This document shows positions 49,387 to 58,836 of a DNA stretch of 64,000 nt, one piece after another. Made by a program: the position numbers and the translations under genes. How positions within the stretch are numbered: position 1 is the first letter of the stretch; each line of letters begins with the position of its first letter. The notes below the pieces were generated by a model. It had not been told where the DNA came from. It did no database searches and saw only the letters and a program-made list of their open reading frames with translations. Origin of the DNA: Micromonospora sp. Llam0 (lineage in GTDB: Bacteria; Actinomycetota; Actinomycetes; Mycobacteriales; Micromonosporaceae); contig NZ_RJJY01000001.1 in the NCBI RefSeq assembly GCF_003751085.1, positions 1 through 64,000 on the forward strand, read 5' to 3'.

Positions 49387-50172
49387 ATGGCGACGCATGG
49401 TGAGCAAGCTGTGGCGACTCTGCCGTCCGGGGCCGGGATGCCGCTGCTCGGGTTCGGCACCTGGCAGGCGTCGGGCGACGCCGGGTACCAGGCGGTCCGG
49501 GTGGCGTTGGACGCCGGCTACCGGCACGTCGATACCGCCACGATGTACGGCAACGAGGCCGAGGTCGGCCGGGCGATCAAGGACAGCGGAATCGCCCGGG
49601 ACGAGATCTTCGTCACCACCAAGCTGCCACCCGAGCGGGTCGGGCGGGAGGCGGAGACGCTGGCCGCGAGCCTGGCCGCGCTGGGCACCGAGTACGTCGA
49701 CCTGTGGCTGATCCACTGGCCACCGGGCGGTGGTGCCGGCGTGCCGACCTGGCGCGAGTTCGTCGCCCACCGGGACGCCGGTGCGGTCCGGACGATCGGT
49801 GTCTCCAACTACGGCCTCGACCAGATCGACGAACTGACCGAGCGGACCGGGGTGGTGCCGGCGGTCAACCAGGTGCCGTGGGCGCCGGCGATGCACGATC
49901 CGCGTACGGTGGCCGAGCACCGTGACCGCGGGGTGGTACTGGAGGGATACAGCCCGTTCAAGAACACCGACCTCGACGACCCGGTGCTGGCGCGGGTCGC
50001 CGCCGCCCACCAGGTGAGCCCAGCCCAGGTGGTGCTGCGCTGGCACGTCCAGCACGGCATCGTGGTGATTCCGAAGTCGGTCACGCCGGAGCGGATCCGT
50101 AGCAACGCCGACGTCTTCGGCTTCACCCTGTCCGCCGACGAGATGGCCGCGATCGACGCCCTGCGCGGCTGA
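49387..50172 (+). CDS. Aldo/keto reductase (AKR5-like)
   Basis: The catalytic tetrad is visible: Asp and Tyr in YRHVDTATMYGNEAEVG, Lys in VTTKLPPE and His in LWLIHWPPG. Then follow GVSNYGLDQIDEL, VPAVNQVPWAPAM, and the NADPH-binding VVIPKSVTPERIRSN near the C-terminus. A monomeric TIM-barrel enzyme that reduces aldehydes or keto-sugars using NADPH. GGGGAGG precedes ATG 49387. Not in the same family branch as the reductase at 22066. Confidence 0.88.
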   Translation: MATHGEQAVATLPSGAGMPLLGFGTWQASGDAGYQAVRVALDAGYRHVDTATMYGNEAEVGRAIKDSGIARDEIFVTTKLPPERVGREAETLAASLAALGTEYVDLWLIHWPPGGGAGVPTWREFVAHRDAGAVRTIGVSNYGLDQIDELTERTGVVPAVNQVPWAPAMHDPRTVAEHRDRGVVLEGYSPFKNTDLDDPVLARVAAAHQVSPAQVVLRWHVQHGIVVIPKSVTPERIRSNADVFGFTLSADEMAAIDALRG

Positions 50173-50279
50173 GGCCCACCACCGGCGGCCGGGCGGTAGG
50201 TCGCGGCGCTGTCCGGGGTCCCGGGCCCGGCCCGCGGTGGAGGCGTCACTCGCACCGCAGCCGGGCCCGGATCCGTGGA

Positions 50280-51404
50280 TCAGCCGGTGGTGCAGGTGGT
50301 GCCGTTGAGGGTGAAGCTGCTCGGTGAGGAGTAGCTACCGCTGTAGCTGGCCTGGTAACCGAACGAGGCGGTCGCCCCAGGGGCCAGCGTGCCGTTCCAG
50401 CCCACGTTCCGAGCGGTCACCGACGATCCGCTCTGGGTGACGGTGGCGTTCCACGAGTTGCCGACCGTCTGCCCGCCCGGCAGTTGATAGGCCAACGTCC
50501 AGCCGTTGAGGGTGCCGCCACCGGTGTTGGTGACGCGTACGTCTGCCGTGTAGCCGTTGTTCCAGGTGTTCGCCGTGTAGCTGACCCGGCACCCGCCGCC
50601 GCCCGGCGGCTGGCTGGTCGGCGGGGCGGTGGTCGGCGGGGCGCCGCCGGTGGAGACCGAGCCGGAGAAGGAGTTCACCCCGAGGCCGACGCCGCCGTTC
50701 CACGGCTCGAAGCCGGCCTGGACGCTGGTCAGATACCAGGAGTTGGTGATCTGTCCCCGGGCGCGGACGTCGGCGATGAAGTCGAGCACGTTGAAACTCC
50801 AACTGGTGATCGACGACGGGGCCAGGTAGGACACCACGTTGTTGGACCCGTTGCTGCCGGTCCAGACCTGCCAGTTGCGGCCGGCGACGGTGGCGTTGCC
50901 GACCGGGGAGCCGATCGGCTGGATGGAGCCCTGCCGGTGAAACCAGATCATGATCTCCATCTGGCTGACTCCGTTGGTACGCGGTGTCGGGTCGAGCCAG
51001 ATGTCGTACGACGCGTTGTACGTCCCGTTGCTGACGTAGCGGTAGTTGATGCTGGTCGGTGCGTTGCTGATCCGGCTCACCTGGATCGGTAGGTTGGTGC
51101 CGGGGGAGCAGTTGGTGTAGTGGCAGCCGTAGAAGATCGACGGGTACGACACCGGCGCGCCGTTGGTCGGCGAGCTGCCCTGCTGCGAGGTGACCGAGAA
51201 CCCGTTGTCGGTGACGTTGATGCACTGTTCGGCGGTGGTGCCCCAGCGGTTGTTCTGCACCACGTAGCGGCCCTGGATGGTGGTGCTGCCGTACTGTTCG
51301 CAGATCACCGTGTCGGCCTGGGCGGGCGTGGCGGCGACCACGGTGACGATGCCGCCGGTGAGCAGCAGGAGGGCTGCTGCGGCGGCGCGGATTGGACGTC
51401 TCAT
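50280..51404 (-). CDS. Secreted GH12 endoglucanase with C-terminal CBM2
   Basis: AGGAGCACG precedes ATG 51404. The signal peptide (1-31) ends PAQA. The GH12 domain shows ADTVICEQYGSTTIQGRYVV, WGTTAEQCINVTD, SQMEIMIWFHRQG (catalytic Glu) and WYLTSVQAGFEPWNGG (acid Glu), identical in plan to Streptomyces CelS2-type enzymes. A short PPTTAPPT linker leads to a CBM2 (CRVSYTANTWNNGYTADV, WNGTLAPGATASFGYQ, SFTLNGTTC). It cleaves cellulose or beta-glucan chains internally. The CebR-type operator 47 bases upstream indicates cello-oligosaccharide induction. Confidence 0.93.
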   Translation of the reverse strand: MRRPIRAAAAALLLLTGGIVTVVAATPAQADTVICEQYGSTTIQGRYVVQNNRWGTTAEQCINVTDNGFSVTSQQGSSPTNGAPVSYPSIFYGCHYTNCSPGTNLPIQVSRISNAPTSINYRYVSNGTYNASYDIWLDPTPRTNGVSQMEIMIWFHRQGSIQPIGSPVGNATVAGRNWQVWTGSNGSNNVVSYLAPSSITSWSFNVLDFIADVRARGQITNSWYLTSVQAGFEPWNGGVGLGVNSFSGSVSTGGAPPTTAPPTSQPPGGGGCRVSYTANTWNNGYTADVRVTNTGGGTLNGWTLAYQLPGGQTVGNSWNATVTQSGSSVTARNVGWNGTLAPGATASFGYQASYSGSYSSPSSFTLNGTTCTTG

Positions 51405-51450
51405 CGTGCTCCTTGTGTCCGTGAAGACGGCGGGTACGAACCAACGTCGC

Positions 51451-51462
51451 GGGAGCGCTCCC
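51451..51462 (-). promoter_or_regulatory. CebR/LacI-type operator of the GH12 gene
   Basis: GGGAGCGCTCCC is a perfect palindrome matching the CebR box core TGGGAGCGCTCCCA. It lies 47 bases upstream of the start codon, with TCTAGC (about 51465-51470) as a possible -10 just before it. Confidence 0.85.
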
Positions 51463-51497
51463 ATCACGCTAGAGCACATTGACATATGTGAAAAGAG

Positions 51498-52271
51498 TCA
51501 GTGGGCGATCAGCCCGCGGGCGGCGGCCACCTGGTCGGCGGCGGCCCGCAGCGCCTCGACCATCCGGGCCTCGCCGGTGGCGTCGATCCGGGTCGCCGGA
51601 ACGGACAGGCTGATCGCGTCGGCGGCCGGTCGGCGCAGTGGCATCGCCATCGCCAGGCAGACGATCCCCTCGGTGTTCTCTTCCCGGTCCACGGCCCAGC
51701 CCTGGGCGCGGACCTCGGCCAGCGCGGCGTGCAGGGCGGCCGGGTCGGTGATGGTACGCCGGGTCATCCGGCGCAACGGCCAGCTCAGCAGCTGGTCGAC
51801 GGTGTCGTCCGGATGTTCGGCGAGCAGCGCCTTGCCCAGCGCGGTGGCGTGCGCCGGCAGGTGCCGGCCGATCGCGCTGTACAGCCGCAGCGGGTGCACC
51901 GACTCGCGCTTGGCCAGGTAGACCACGTGCGGGCCGTCCAGCCGGCCGAGATGGACGGTCTCACCGAACTGCCCGGCCAGCGCGTCGAGCACGCCGTCCA
52001 GCAGGCTGACCGCGTTGTCGGCGGCCAGGTACGCCGCGCCCACCTGCAGCGCCCGTACGCCCAGGCCGAACCGGGTGCCGGTGGGATCGGTCTCCACCCA
52101 GCCGCGATGCGCCATCGTGCGCAGGATCCCGTGCAGGCTGCTCTTCGGGATCTGCAGGACCCGCGCCAGTTCGCCGAGGGACCGGCGGTCAGGGGTGGCT
52201 GCCAGCGCCTCCAGCACCTCCAACGTCCGGCCGGCGGACTTCACCGGCTGGAAACCCTCGTGCGCCGCCAT
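51498..52271 (-). CDS. IclR-family regulator, KdgR-type
   Basis: The N-terminal winged HTH (LGELARVLQIPKSSLHGILRTM) is followed by a GAF-like effector domain (DGVLDALAGQFGETVHLGRL, LPAHATALGKALLAEHPDD, AVDREENTEGIVCLAMAMP). ATG 52271 gives 257 residues. It is divergent from the KDPG aldolase gene, and a perfect palindrome overlaps the aldolase promoter, so it most likely represses the module with KDG or KDPG as effector. Family assignment is firm; effector is inferred. Confidence 0.88.
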   Translation of the reverse strand: MAAHEGFQPVKSAGRTLEVLEALAATPDRRSLGELARVLQIPKSSLHGILRTMAHRGWVETDPTGTRFGLGVRALQVGAAYLAADNAVSLLDGVLDALAGQFGETVHLGRLDGPHVVYLAKRESVHPLRLYSAIGRHLPAHATALGKALLAEHPDDTVDQLLSWPLRRMTRRTITDPAALHAALAEVRAQGWAVDREENTEGIVCLAMAMPLRRPAADAISLSVPATRIDATGEARMVEALRAAADQVAAARGLIAH

Positions 52272-52301
52272 GGCGGTCACTCTAGCCAGCGCCGCACCCG
52301 G

Positions 52302-52342
52302 TTGACAGCGATCTGCCACCGAGTATGGTCACGTACGTGACC
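52302..52342 (+). promoter_or_regulatory. Aldolase promoter with overlapping IclR operator
   Basis: TTGACA (52302-52307) and TATGGT (52324-52329), 16 bases apart, are close to consensus. The perfect palindrome GGTCACGTACGTGACC (52327-52342) overlaps the -10 box, the transcription start and the GTG start at 52337. An mRNA starting there would be leaderless. Confidence 0.75.
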
Positions 52343-53035
52343 GATGTTCATGATGCTGAACGCGATCCGGCCGGCCGCGAGGCCGACCAGGGCGCGCGCG
52401 ACGGCGGCGACGTCGTCGCGGTGATCGGTGCCGGGCGGATCCTTCCGGTGGTCGTCCTGGCCGATCCGGCAGGTGCCGCGCCACTGGCCGAGGCGCTGCT
52501 CGCCGGCGGGCTGCGTACCGCCGAAGTGACCTTCCGCACCCCGGCGGCGGCGGACGCCATCGCGGCGATGGCCGGGCACCCCGGCATGCTGGTCGGCGCC
52601 GGCACCGTGCTCACCGTCGAGCAGGTCGACCGGGCGGTCGACGCCGGTGCCCGGTTCGTGGTCAGCCCTGGCTTCGGACCCGCCGTCGTCCGCCGCTGCC
52701 AGGAGCTCGACCTGCCGGTCTTCCCCGGGGTGTCCAGCGCCACCGAGATCCAGATGGCCCTCGACGCCGGGCTGGACACGGTCAAGTTCTTCCCGGCCGA
52801 ACAGCTCGGCGGGGTGGGCATGGTGTCCGCGCTCGCCGCGCCGTTCCGGTCGGTGCGGTTCATCCCGACCGGCGGGGTGGGCCCCGGCAACGTCGCGGAC
52901 TACCTGGCCCACCCGGCGGTCCTCGCCGTCGGCGGCACCTGGATGGTCGCCCCCCGCCTGCTCGACGTCGGCGACTGGGCCGAGGTGACCCGGCTGACCG
53001 CCGCCGCGGTCGCCGCCGCCCGTGCCGCCGGCTGA
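52337..53035 (+). CDS. eda: KDPG/KHG aldolase
   Basis: A class-I aldolase of 232 residues that splits 2-keto-3-deoxy-6-phosphogluconate into pyruvate and glyceraldehyde 3-phosphate. The Schiff-base lysine is in TVKFFPAE (near residue 148), with AEVTFRTPAAADAI, MLVGAGTVLTVEQVD, FVVSPGF and FIPTGGVGPGNVADY. The GTG at 52337 is preferred over the ATG at 52325 because the latter lies inside the -10 box. The gene is followed by KDG kinase, so the two would degrade KDG from uronic acids or pectin. Confidence 0.92.
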   Translation: MTDVHDAERDPAGREADQGARDGGDVVAVIGAGRILPVVVLADPAGAAPLAEALLAGGLRTAEVTFRTPAAADAIAAMAGHPGMLVGAGTVLTVEQVDRAVDAGARFVVSPGFGPAVVRRCQELDLPVFPGVSSATEIQMALDAGLDTVKFFPAEQLGGVGMVSALAAPFRSVRFIPTGGVGPGNVADYLAHPAVLAVGGTWMVAPRLLDVGDWAEVTRLTAAAVAAARAAG

Positions 53036-53036
53036 C

Positions 53037-53085
53037 CGGTCCGACCCGGCATGGATCCGACCTCGACGAGGACCGGGTCCGACCG
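53037..53085 (+). promoter_or_regulatory. Intercistronic hairpin between eda and the kinase
   Basis: CGGTCCGACCCGG and CCGGGTCCGACCG pair with a single mismatch across a 23-base gap. It lies between stop 53035 and the kinase binding site (GAGGAG at 53092-53097). It may stabilise or attenuate the transcript. Confidence 0.4.
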
Positions 53086-53104
53086 TTGACTGAGGAGTCG
53101 TGAG

Positions 53105-54232
53105 ATGGTCGAACAGCACCCCGCCGACCGCGCCCCGCTGCGCCCCCGACCGGCTGCCGACTGCCGCTACGACCTGGTCTCGCTCGGCGAGGTCATGCTG
53201 CGGCTGGACCCGGGGGAGGGGCGGGTGCGCACCGCCCGCAGCTTCCGGGCCTGGGAGGGCGGCGGCGAGTACAACGTCGCGCGGGGCCTGCGCCGCTGCT
53301 TCGGCCTGCGTACCGCGGTCGTCACCGCGTTCGCCGACAACGAGGTCGGCCGCCTGCTGGAGGATCTGGTGCTGCAGGGCGGCGTCGACACCGCGTACGT
53401 GCGCTGGCTGCCGTACGACGGGATCGGCCGGACCGTCCGCAACGGGCTCAACTTCACCGAGCGCGGCTTCGGGGTGCGCGGCGCGGTCGGCACCTCCGAC
53501 CGGGGCAACAGCGCGGCCAGCCAGTTGCGCCCCGACGACGTCGACTGGGACCACCTGTTCGGCACCCTCGGCGTGCGTTGGCTGCATACCGGCGGCATCT
53601 ACGCGGCCCTGTCGCAGACCACGCCGGACACGATCGAGGCGGCGATGACGGCCGCCCGCCGGCACGGCACGATCATCTCCTACGACCTGAACTACCGGCC
53701 CAGCCTGTGGCAGGCGGTCGGTGGACAGTCCCGGGCGCAGGAGGTCAACCGGCGGCTGGCCGGCTACGTCGACGTCATGATCGGCAACGAGGAGGACTTC
53801 ACCGCGAGCCTCGGGTTCGCCGTGCCGGACACCGACGAGAGCCTCACCGAACTGGAGGTCGCCAACTTCCAGCGGATGATCACCGAGGTGACCGGGGCGT
53901 ACCCGAACTTCAAGGTGGTGGCGACGACGCTGCGTACGGTGCGTTCCGCGACAGTGAACGACTGGGGCGCGGTCGCCTGGTCGGCACCGACCGGTTTCGT
54001 GTCCGCCACCCACCGGCCGGGCCTGGTGATCCTGGACCGGGTCGGCGGCGGTGACAGCTTCGCGTCCGGCCTGGTCTACGGCCTGTTGGAGCTGGGTGAC
54101 CTGGCGGTCGCGGTGGAGTACGGTGCCGCGCACGGAGCGCTGGCGATGACCACCCCCGGGGACACCTCGACGGCCAGCCTCAAGGAGGTGGCGGCGCTCG
54201 CCGGTGGCGGCGGGGCGAGGGTGCGGCGCTGA
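53105..54232 (+). CDS. kdgK: PfkB-family sugar kinase, probable KDG kinase
   Basis: A ribokinase-fold protein: YDLVSLGEVMLRLDPGEG starts it, followed by the substrate-binding GGGEYNVARGLRRCFGL, RTVRNGLNFTERG, TIISYDLNYRPSLW and the catalytic GGGDSFASGLVYG near residue 316, where Asp is the general base. GAGGAG precedes ATG 53105. Length of 375 is slightly longer than usual. Being next to eda and IclR, it most likely phosphorylates 2-keto-3-deoxygluconate. Specificity is inferred from context. Confidence 0.88.
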   Translation: MVEQHPADRAPLRPRPAADCRYDLVSLGEVMLRLDPGEGRVRTARSFRAWEGGGEYNVARGLRRCFGLRTAVVTAFADNEVGRLLEDLVLQGGVDTAYVRWLPYDGIGRTVRNGLNFTERGFGVRGAVGTSDRGNSAASQLRPDDVDWDHLFGTLGVRWLHTGGIYAALSQTTPDTIEAAMTAARRHGTIISYDLNYRPSLWQAVGGQSRAQEVNRRLAGYVDVMIGNEEDFTASLGFAVPDTDESLTELEVANFQRMITEVTGAYPNFKVVATTLRTVRSATVNDWGAVAWSAPTGFVSATHRPGLVILDRVGGGDSFASGLVYGLLELGDLAVAVEYGAAHGALAMTTPGDTSTASLKEVAALAGGGGARVRR

Positions 54233-54410
54233 GGGCCCCGCCGGCACCGGTGAGCCGTTAAGATTTCCACCGGTGGATGTTGCCCGGCGCCGTGACGGGG
54301 CGGCTTTCGCACGGAGCGAACAGGGCGGGATGGGCCTATCGCGGGCAGTGTTGCCGGCAGTAGTCTCTTGGCTTCAATGAGTGTCTATTCCCCCGGAGGC
54401 GGCGCGGACC

Positions 54411-55526
54411 ATGGCTCAACCACCCGTGCGCGTGCTCATCGTCGGTGCCAGCGTCGCCGGGCTGGCCGTCGCCCGGGCGCTGCGGCTGGCCGGCATCCGG
54501 CCCGAGCTGGTGGAGAAGCTGGCCCCGACCGTCGTCGCCGGCGCCGGGATCTTCCTGCCCGGCAATGCCATTCGCGCGCTGCGTGAGCTTGGGCTGGACA
54601 ATCCGTTGCGCCCGCTCGGCGCGGTGATCCGGCGGCAGCGATTCCTCGACGCCACCGGCGCCGAGCTGTGCTCGGTCGATCTGGAACAGCTGTGGCAGGG
54701 GGTCGGGCAGTGTCGGGCGCTGCCCCGCGCGGACCTGCACCAGGTGCTGCTCACCGGCGCCGGCGGGGAGGTGCGGTACCACACCGAGGTGTGCGACGTG
54801 GAGGTTGGCGACGAGACCACCAAGGTCGCCTTCGGTGACGGCTCCTATGCCGAGTACGACCTGGTCGTCGGCGCGGACGGGCGCCGGTCGGCGGTCCGTC
54901 GACTGACCGAGATCGGCGGCGCGCCGCACCCGGTCGGCCAGATCGCCTACCGCAGCGTGGTCAGCGGCGGTCCGGAGATCACCGAGTGGACGGCACTGCT
55001 CGGGCAACGGTCCGGCATCGCGCTCGCCCCGATGGGCTACGGCCGGGTCTACCTCTACGCCGACGAGCCGCTGCCGGCCGGCTCCGCCCCGCCCGCCGAC
55101 CCGTTGGTCCGGCTCCGCCAACTCCTCGGCGACTACGGCGGGCCGGTGCCAGCGGTCCTCGACGCGGTGGAGAAGGTACAGGTGGCCGTCACCGACGAGG
55201 TGGAGCTGAGCGGCTGGTTCCGGGGCAACGTGGTGCTGGTCGGGGACGCCGCCCACGCCACCGCACCGACCCTGTCCCAGGGGGCGGCGATGGCGTTCGA
55301 GGACGCGCTGGTCCTGGCCGACGAGTTGCGTGCCGCGCCGTCGGTCGTCGAGGCGCTGGCCAGGTACGAGAGCCGGCGTCGGCCGCGTACCCAGTGGGTC
55401 CTGGACCGGACCCGGGACCGGGACCGGACCCGCGACGTCGCCCCGGTCCTGCGCGACCCGGTGCTGCGCGCCAAAGGCGGCACGATCTTCCAGGAGCACT
55501 ACCGGTTGCTCGTCGACCCGGTGTGA
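54411..55526 (+). CDS. FAD-dependent monooxygenase (PHBH-like)
   Basis: The dinucleotide motif [20 protein letters not shown] opens the protein, [16 protein letters not shown] is the DG motif and [20 protein letters not shown] is the GD motif that binds FAD. The family hydroxylates aromatics or polyketide intermediates with NAD(P)H and O2. ATG 54411 follows GGAGG with an 11-base spacer; the GTG at 54381 is alternative. No secondary-metabolite cluster surrounds it, so it may degrade aromatic compounds. The substrate is not predictable. Confidence 0.86.
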   Translation: MAQPPVRVLIVGASVAGLAVARALRLAGIRPELVEKLAPTVVAGAGIFLPGNAIRALRELGLDNPLRPLGAVIRRQRFLDATGAELCSVDLEQLWQGVGQCRALPRADLHQVLLTGAGGEVRYHTEVCDVEVGDETTKVAFGDGSYAEYDLVVGADGRRSAVRRLTEIGGAPHPVGQIAYRSVVSGGPEITEWTALLGQRSGIALAPMGYGRVYLYADEPLPAGSAPPADPLVRLRQLLGDYGGPVPAVLDAVEKVQVAVTDEVELSGWFRGNVVLVGDAAHATAPTLSQGAAMAFEDALVLADELRAAPSVVEALARYESRRRPRTQWVLDRTRDRDRTRDVAPVLRDPVLRAKGGTIFQEHYRLLVDPV

Positions 55527-55680
55527 CTCGGCCACCCGGTGTGAGCCGTCCGGCAGCCCGCAGCGGGGCAGGCACCCGGCGTGCGGACCGGCGGTGAACG
55601 GGGACTATCCTGCCTGCGAGGCACGGCCAGCGGATCATCAACCCGGGCGCCGTGGGATTGACGAGAACCGGAGGCCATTC

Positions 55681-57441
55681 GTGACCACCGTCGCACCGAA
55701 GCCGATCGCCAGCCGGCCCTTCCCGGTCCGCAGGCCGGTCCGCGGCTCGGCCATGGCGCGGCTGCTGCGCACGACCGACGCGAAGCAGATCGGGATCATG
55801 TACATGATCACCGCCTTCGCGTTCTTCATGATCGGTGGTCTGATGGCCCTGATCATGCGTGCGGAGCTGGCCCAGCCGGGGATGCAGTTCGTCTCCCCGG
55901 AGCAGTACAACCAGCTGTTCACCATGCACGGCACGATCATGCTGTTGTTCTTCGCGACGCCGATCGTGTTCGCCTTCGCCAACTACGTTACGCCGATCCA
56001 GATCGGCGCACCGGATGTTTCCTTTCCTCGGCTGAACAGTTTCGCCTACTGGCTGTACCTGTTCGGTGGCACCTTGGCGATGGGTGGCTTCCTCACCCCG
56101 GGCGGCGCCGCCGACTTCGGCTGGTTCGCGTACACCCCGCTGAGTAGCGTCGAGCACTCCCCGGGTGTCGGCGCCAACATGTGGATCGTCGGCCTGGCGA
56201 TCTCCGGTCTGGGCACCATCCTCGGCGCGGTCAACATGATCACCACGATCCTGACCCTGCGCGCGCCGGGCATGACCATGTTCCGGATGCCGATCTTCAC
56301 CTGGAACATCCTGGTCACCAGCCTCCTGGTGATCATGGTCTTCCCGCTGTTGGCCGCCGCGCTGTTCGCGCTCGCCGCCGACCGGATGCTCGGTGCCCAC
56401 GTGTACGCGCCGGAGACCGGCGGGCCGTTGCTGTGGCAGCACCTGTTCTGGTTCTTCGGCCACCCCGAGGTGTACATCGTCGCGCTGCCGTTCTTCGGCA
56501 TCATCAGCGAGATCATCCCGGTCTTCTCCCGCAAGCCGATCTTCGGCTACAAGGGCCTGGTGGCCGCGACGATCGCGATCGCCGCGCTGTCGATGAGCGT
56601 CTGGGCGCACCACATGTTCGCCACCGGCGCGGTGCTGCTGCCCTTCTTCAGTTTCCTGAGCTTCCTGATCGCCGTGCCGACCGGCATGAAGTTCTTCAAC
56701 TGGATCGGCACCCTGTGGCGGGGGCAGATCAGCTTCGAGACGCCGATGCTCTGGTCGATCGGCTTCCTGGTCACCTTCCTCTTCGGCGGTCTGTCGGGTG
56801 TGCTGCTGGCCAGCCCGCCGATCGACTTCCACGTCTCGGACTCGTACTTCGTCGTCGCCCACTTCCACTACGTGCTGTTCGGCACGATCGTGTTCGCGGT
56901 GTTCGCCGGCATCTACTTCTGGTTCCCGAAGTTCACCGGTCGGATGCTCGACGAGCGGCTGGGCCGGGTGCACTTCTGGCTGACCTTCGTCGGCTTCCAC
57001 ACCACCTTCCTGGTGCAGCACTGGCTCGGTGCCGAAGGCTTCCCCCGCCGGTACGCCGACTACCAGGCGATCGACGGCTGGACCACGCTGAACATGATCT
57101 CCACGGTCGGCTCGTTCGTCACCGGCATCTCCACCCTGCCGTTCCTGTACAACGTGTGGAAGTCGTACAAGGCCGGGCCGCTGGTCGAGGTCGACGACCC
57201 GTGGGGCCACGGGAACTCGCTGGAGTGGGCGACGAGCTGCCCGCCGCCGCTGCGCAACTTCGACCGGATGCCCCGGATCCGCTCCGAGCGGCCGGCGTTC
57301 GACCTGAAGTTCCCGGAGCTGGCCGCCGGCCACCACTCGGTCGCCGGCCCGCCGGAGGGCGGTGCCAAGCCGCTGACCAGCGAGTCGGACGGCGGTGCCA
57401 CCTACCAGGAGGACACCGCCAGCAACATCGACCGGCGCTGA
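55681..57441 (+). CDS. ctaD: Cytochrome c oxidase subunit I
   Basis: The aa3-type terminal oxidase core, 586 residues with 12 transmembrane helices. Heme a and heme a3/CuB ligands are present in [27 protein letters not shown] (CuB His with cross-linked Tyr), WAHHMFATG (two CuB His) and [18 protein letters not shown] 55681 gives the expected cytoplasmic N-terminus. It oxidises cytochrome c within the actinobacterial bcc-aa3 supercomplex and pumps protons. The other subunits are not beside it. Upstream sequence is a long antisense-like open frame, ignored here. Confidence 0.97.
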   Translation: MTTVAPKPIASRPFPVRRPVRGSAMARLLRTTDAKQIGIMYMITAFAFFMIGGLMALIMRAELAQPGMQFVSPEQYNQLFTMHGTIMLLFFATPIVFAFANYVTPIQIGAPDVSFPRLNSFAYWLYLFGGTLAMGGFLTPGGAADFGWFAYTPLSSVEHSPGVGANMWIVGLAISGLGTILGAVNMITTILTLRAPGMTMFRMPIFTWNILVTSLLVIMVFPLLAAALFALAADRMLGAHVYAPETGGPLLWQHLFWFFGHPEVYIVALPFFGIISEIIPVFSRKPIFGYKGLVAATIAIAALSMSVWAHHMFATGAVLLPFFSFLSFLIAVPTGMKFFNWIGTLWRGQISFETPMLWSIGFLVTFLFGGLSGVLLASPPIDFHVSDSYFVVAHFHYVLFGTIVFAVFAGIYFWFPKFTGRMLDERLGRVHFWLTFVGFHTTFLVQHWLGAEGFPRRYADYQAIDGWTTLNMISTVGSFVTGISTLPFLYNVWKSYKAGPLVEVDDPWGHGNSLEWATSCPPPLRNFDRMPRIRSERPAFDLKFPELAAGHHSVAGPPEGGAKPLTSESDGGATYQEDTASNIDRR

Positions 57442-57479
57442 CCCACGGGCGACGCTGACCGACTGACTCACACCGGCCT

Positions 57480-57520
57480 ACGACGCGGCCCCGGGCGGAA
57501 TGCGCCCGGGGCCGCGTCGT
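57480..57520. terminator. Terminator between ctaD and MFS genes
   Basis: ACGACGCGGCCCCGGGCG pairs perfectly with its reverse complement (18 bp) around GAATG, between the convergent ctaD and MFS genes. It should act in both directions. Confidence 0.9.
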
Positions 57521-57535
57521 GCCTCTGGGAGCCCG

Positions 57536-58732
57536 TCACCGCAGGGCCGGCACCCGGTCCGGCACCGCCCGGCGGCGCAACTGCATGGCGACCATCGGCA
57601 GCGCCAGCAGCAGCCCCGCCGCACCGATCGCCACGAAACCCCACGTCGGCGTACTGGCGTCGATCACCGCACCGGTCAGCGGCGCCCCGACGGCCATGCC
57701 CACGGTCAACGCCGAACCATGCAGGCCCATCGCCTCGCCGCGTACCGCCGCCGGGGCCAGCCGGGCGACCGCGTCGGACGTGGCGGCGATCGTCGGCGCG
57801 CAGAGCAGCCCGGCCGGGGCTAGGGCCAGGGCCAGGGTCCACCAGTGCCCGGCCCCGAGGCCGACCGGAATGGTGGCGACCGCCAGCGTCACCATCAACC
57901 CGACCGGCGGCACCGCACGCCGGGTGGCGCCGTAGGCGAACCCGCCGACCAGTGAGTACGCCCCCCAGCCGGCCAGCACGACGCTGGTCCAGGCCAACTG
58001 GTCGCTGTCCCGCAGCGCGGCGATCAACGCGACGTCGGTGCCGCCGAGCACCAGCGTCGACGCTGCGCCGACCGCGAGGACCCCGAGCAACTGCGGGGTC
58101 AGCCAGTCCCGCCGGGCGATCCGGACGCCAGCCCGCTCCGGCTCCTCATGCCGGGCGCGGATCGGCGGGTCGACGACGAACAGCGCCAGCCCGGCGGCGA
58201 CCAGGCCGGCGCCGACCGCGACCATCGCGATCCGAGGGGAGACCGAGGTGGCGAGCAGCACCGCCAGCGCCGGGCCGATCATGAAGGAGAGCTCGACCGA
58301 CATCGAATCCAGGGCGTACGCCGGACGCCGCTGCTCCGCCGGGACCAGGGCGGCCAGCGACTGCCGGATCACCGAGAACATCGGCAGGTTGAGCAGACCG
58401 GCGGCGACCGCGGCGACGAGCAACGCGGGGTACGGCAGCGCCTGCGCCACGGCCCAGAAGACGCCCTGGGCGGCGATCGAGACGGCCAGCACCGGACGTA
58501 GTCCGTGCCGGTCGACCAACCGGCCCAGCACCGGTGCGCCGATCGCGGCCCCGACGGTCAACGCGGTACCAGCCAGACCAGCCGCGCCGTACCCCCGGCC
58601 CAGTTCCAGCACGACGTACAGGGTCAGCGCCACTCCGGCGGCGGTGTTCGGCATCCGGGCCAGCACCGACAGGGCGAGCAGCCGGGCCACACCGGGCAGC
58701 GCGAGCGCCTGCCGGTAAGGAGTCAGGTTCAT
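57536..58732 (-). CDS. Major facilitator superfamily transporter
   Basis: Twelve transmembrane helices are predicted in 398 residues, with the MFS loop motif GAPVLGRLVDRHGLRPVLAV between helices 2 and 3 and VGAPLTGAVIDASTPTWGFV in the second half. It begins MNLTPYRQALALPGVARLLAL. The type resembles drug:proton or sugar-efflux antiporters. No substrate can be named. It ends near the strong ctaD terminator and has no neighbour on its strand within 100 bases. Confidence 0.85.
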   Translation of the reverse strand: MNLTPYRQALALPGVARLLALSVLARMPNTAAGVALTLYVVLELGRGYGAAGLAGTALTVGAAIGAPVLGRLVDRHGLRPVLAVSIAAQGVFWAVAQALPYPALLVAAVAAGLLNLPMFSVIRQSLAALVPAEQRRPAYALDSMSVELSFMIGPALAVLLATSVSPRIAMVAVGAGLVAAGLALFVVDPPIRARHEEPERAGVRIARRDWLTPQLLGVLAVGAASTLVLGGTDVALIAALRDSDQLAWTSVVLAGWGAYSLVGGFAYGATRRAVPPVGLMVTLAVATIPVGLGAGHWWTLALALAPAGLLCAPTIAATSDAVARLAPAAVRGEAMGLHGSALTVGMAVGAPLTGAVIDASTPTWGFVAIGAAGLLLALPMVAMQLRRRAVPDRVPALR

Positions 58733-58836
58733 CGGTCGGTGTTACCTCCGGCCGGCATCATGCCTGCCGGGTACGACGTCGGCCAACCGATATCCGCGCC
58801 GCCAGCCCGACATCCGGTCCGACCCCGGCCGGCGGG

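Noticed and set aside
52325..52336. ATG 52325 as start of KDPG aldolase
   Set aside because: It lies inside the predicted -10 box (TATGGT); GTG 52337 at the predicted transcription start is more consistent.
55189..57471. 760-residue minus-strand frame covering ctaD
   Set aside because: Antisense to ctaD, whose motifs and start are unambiguous.
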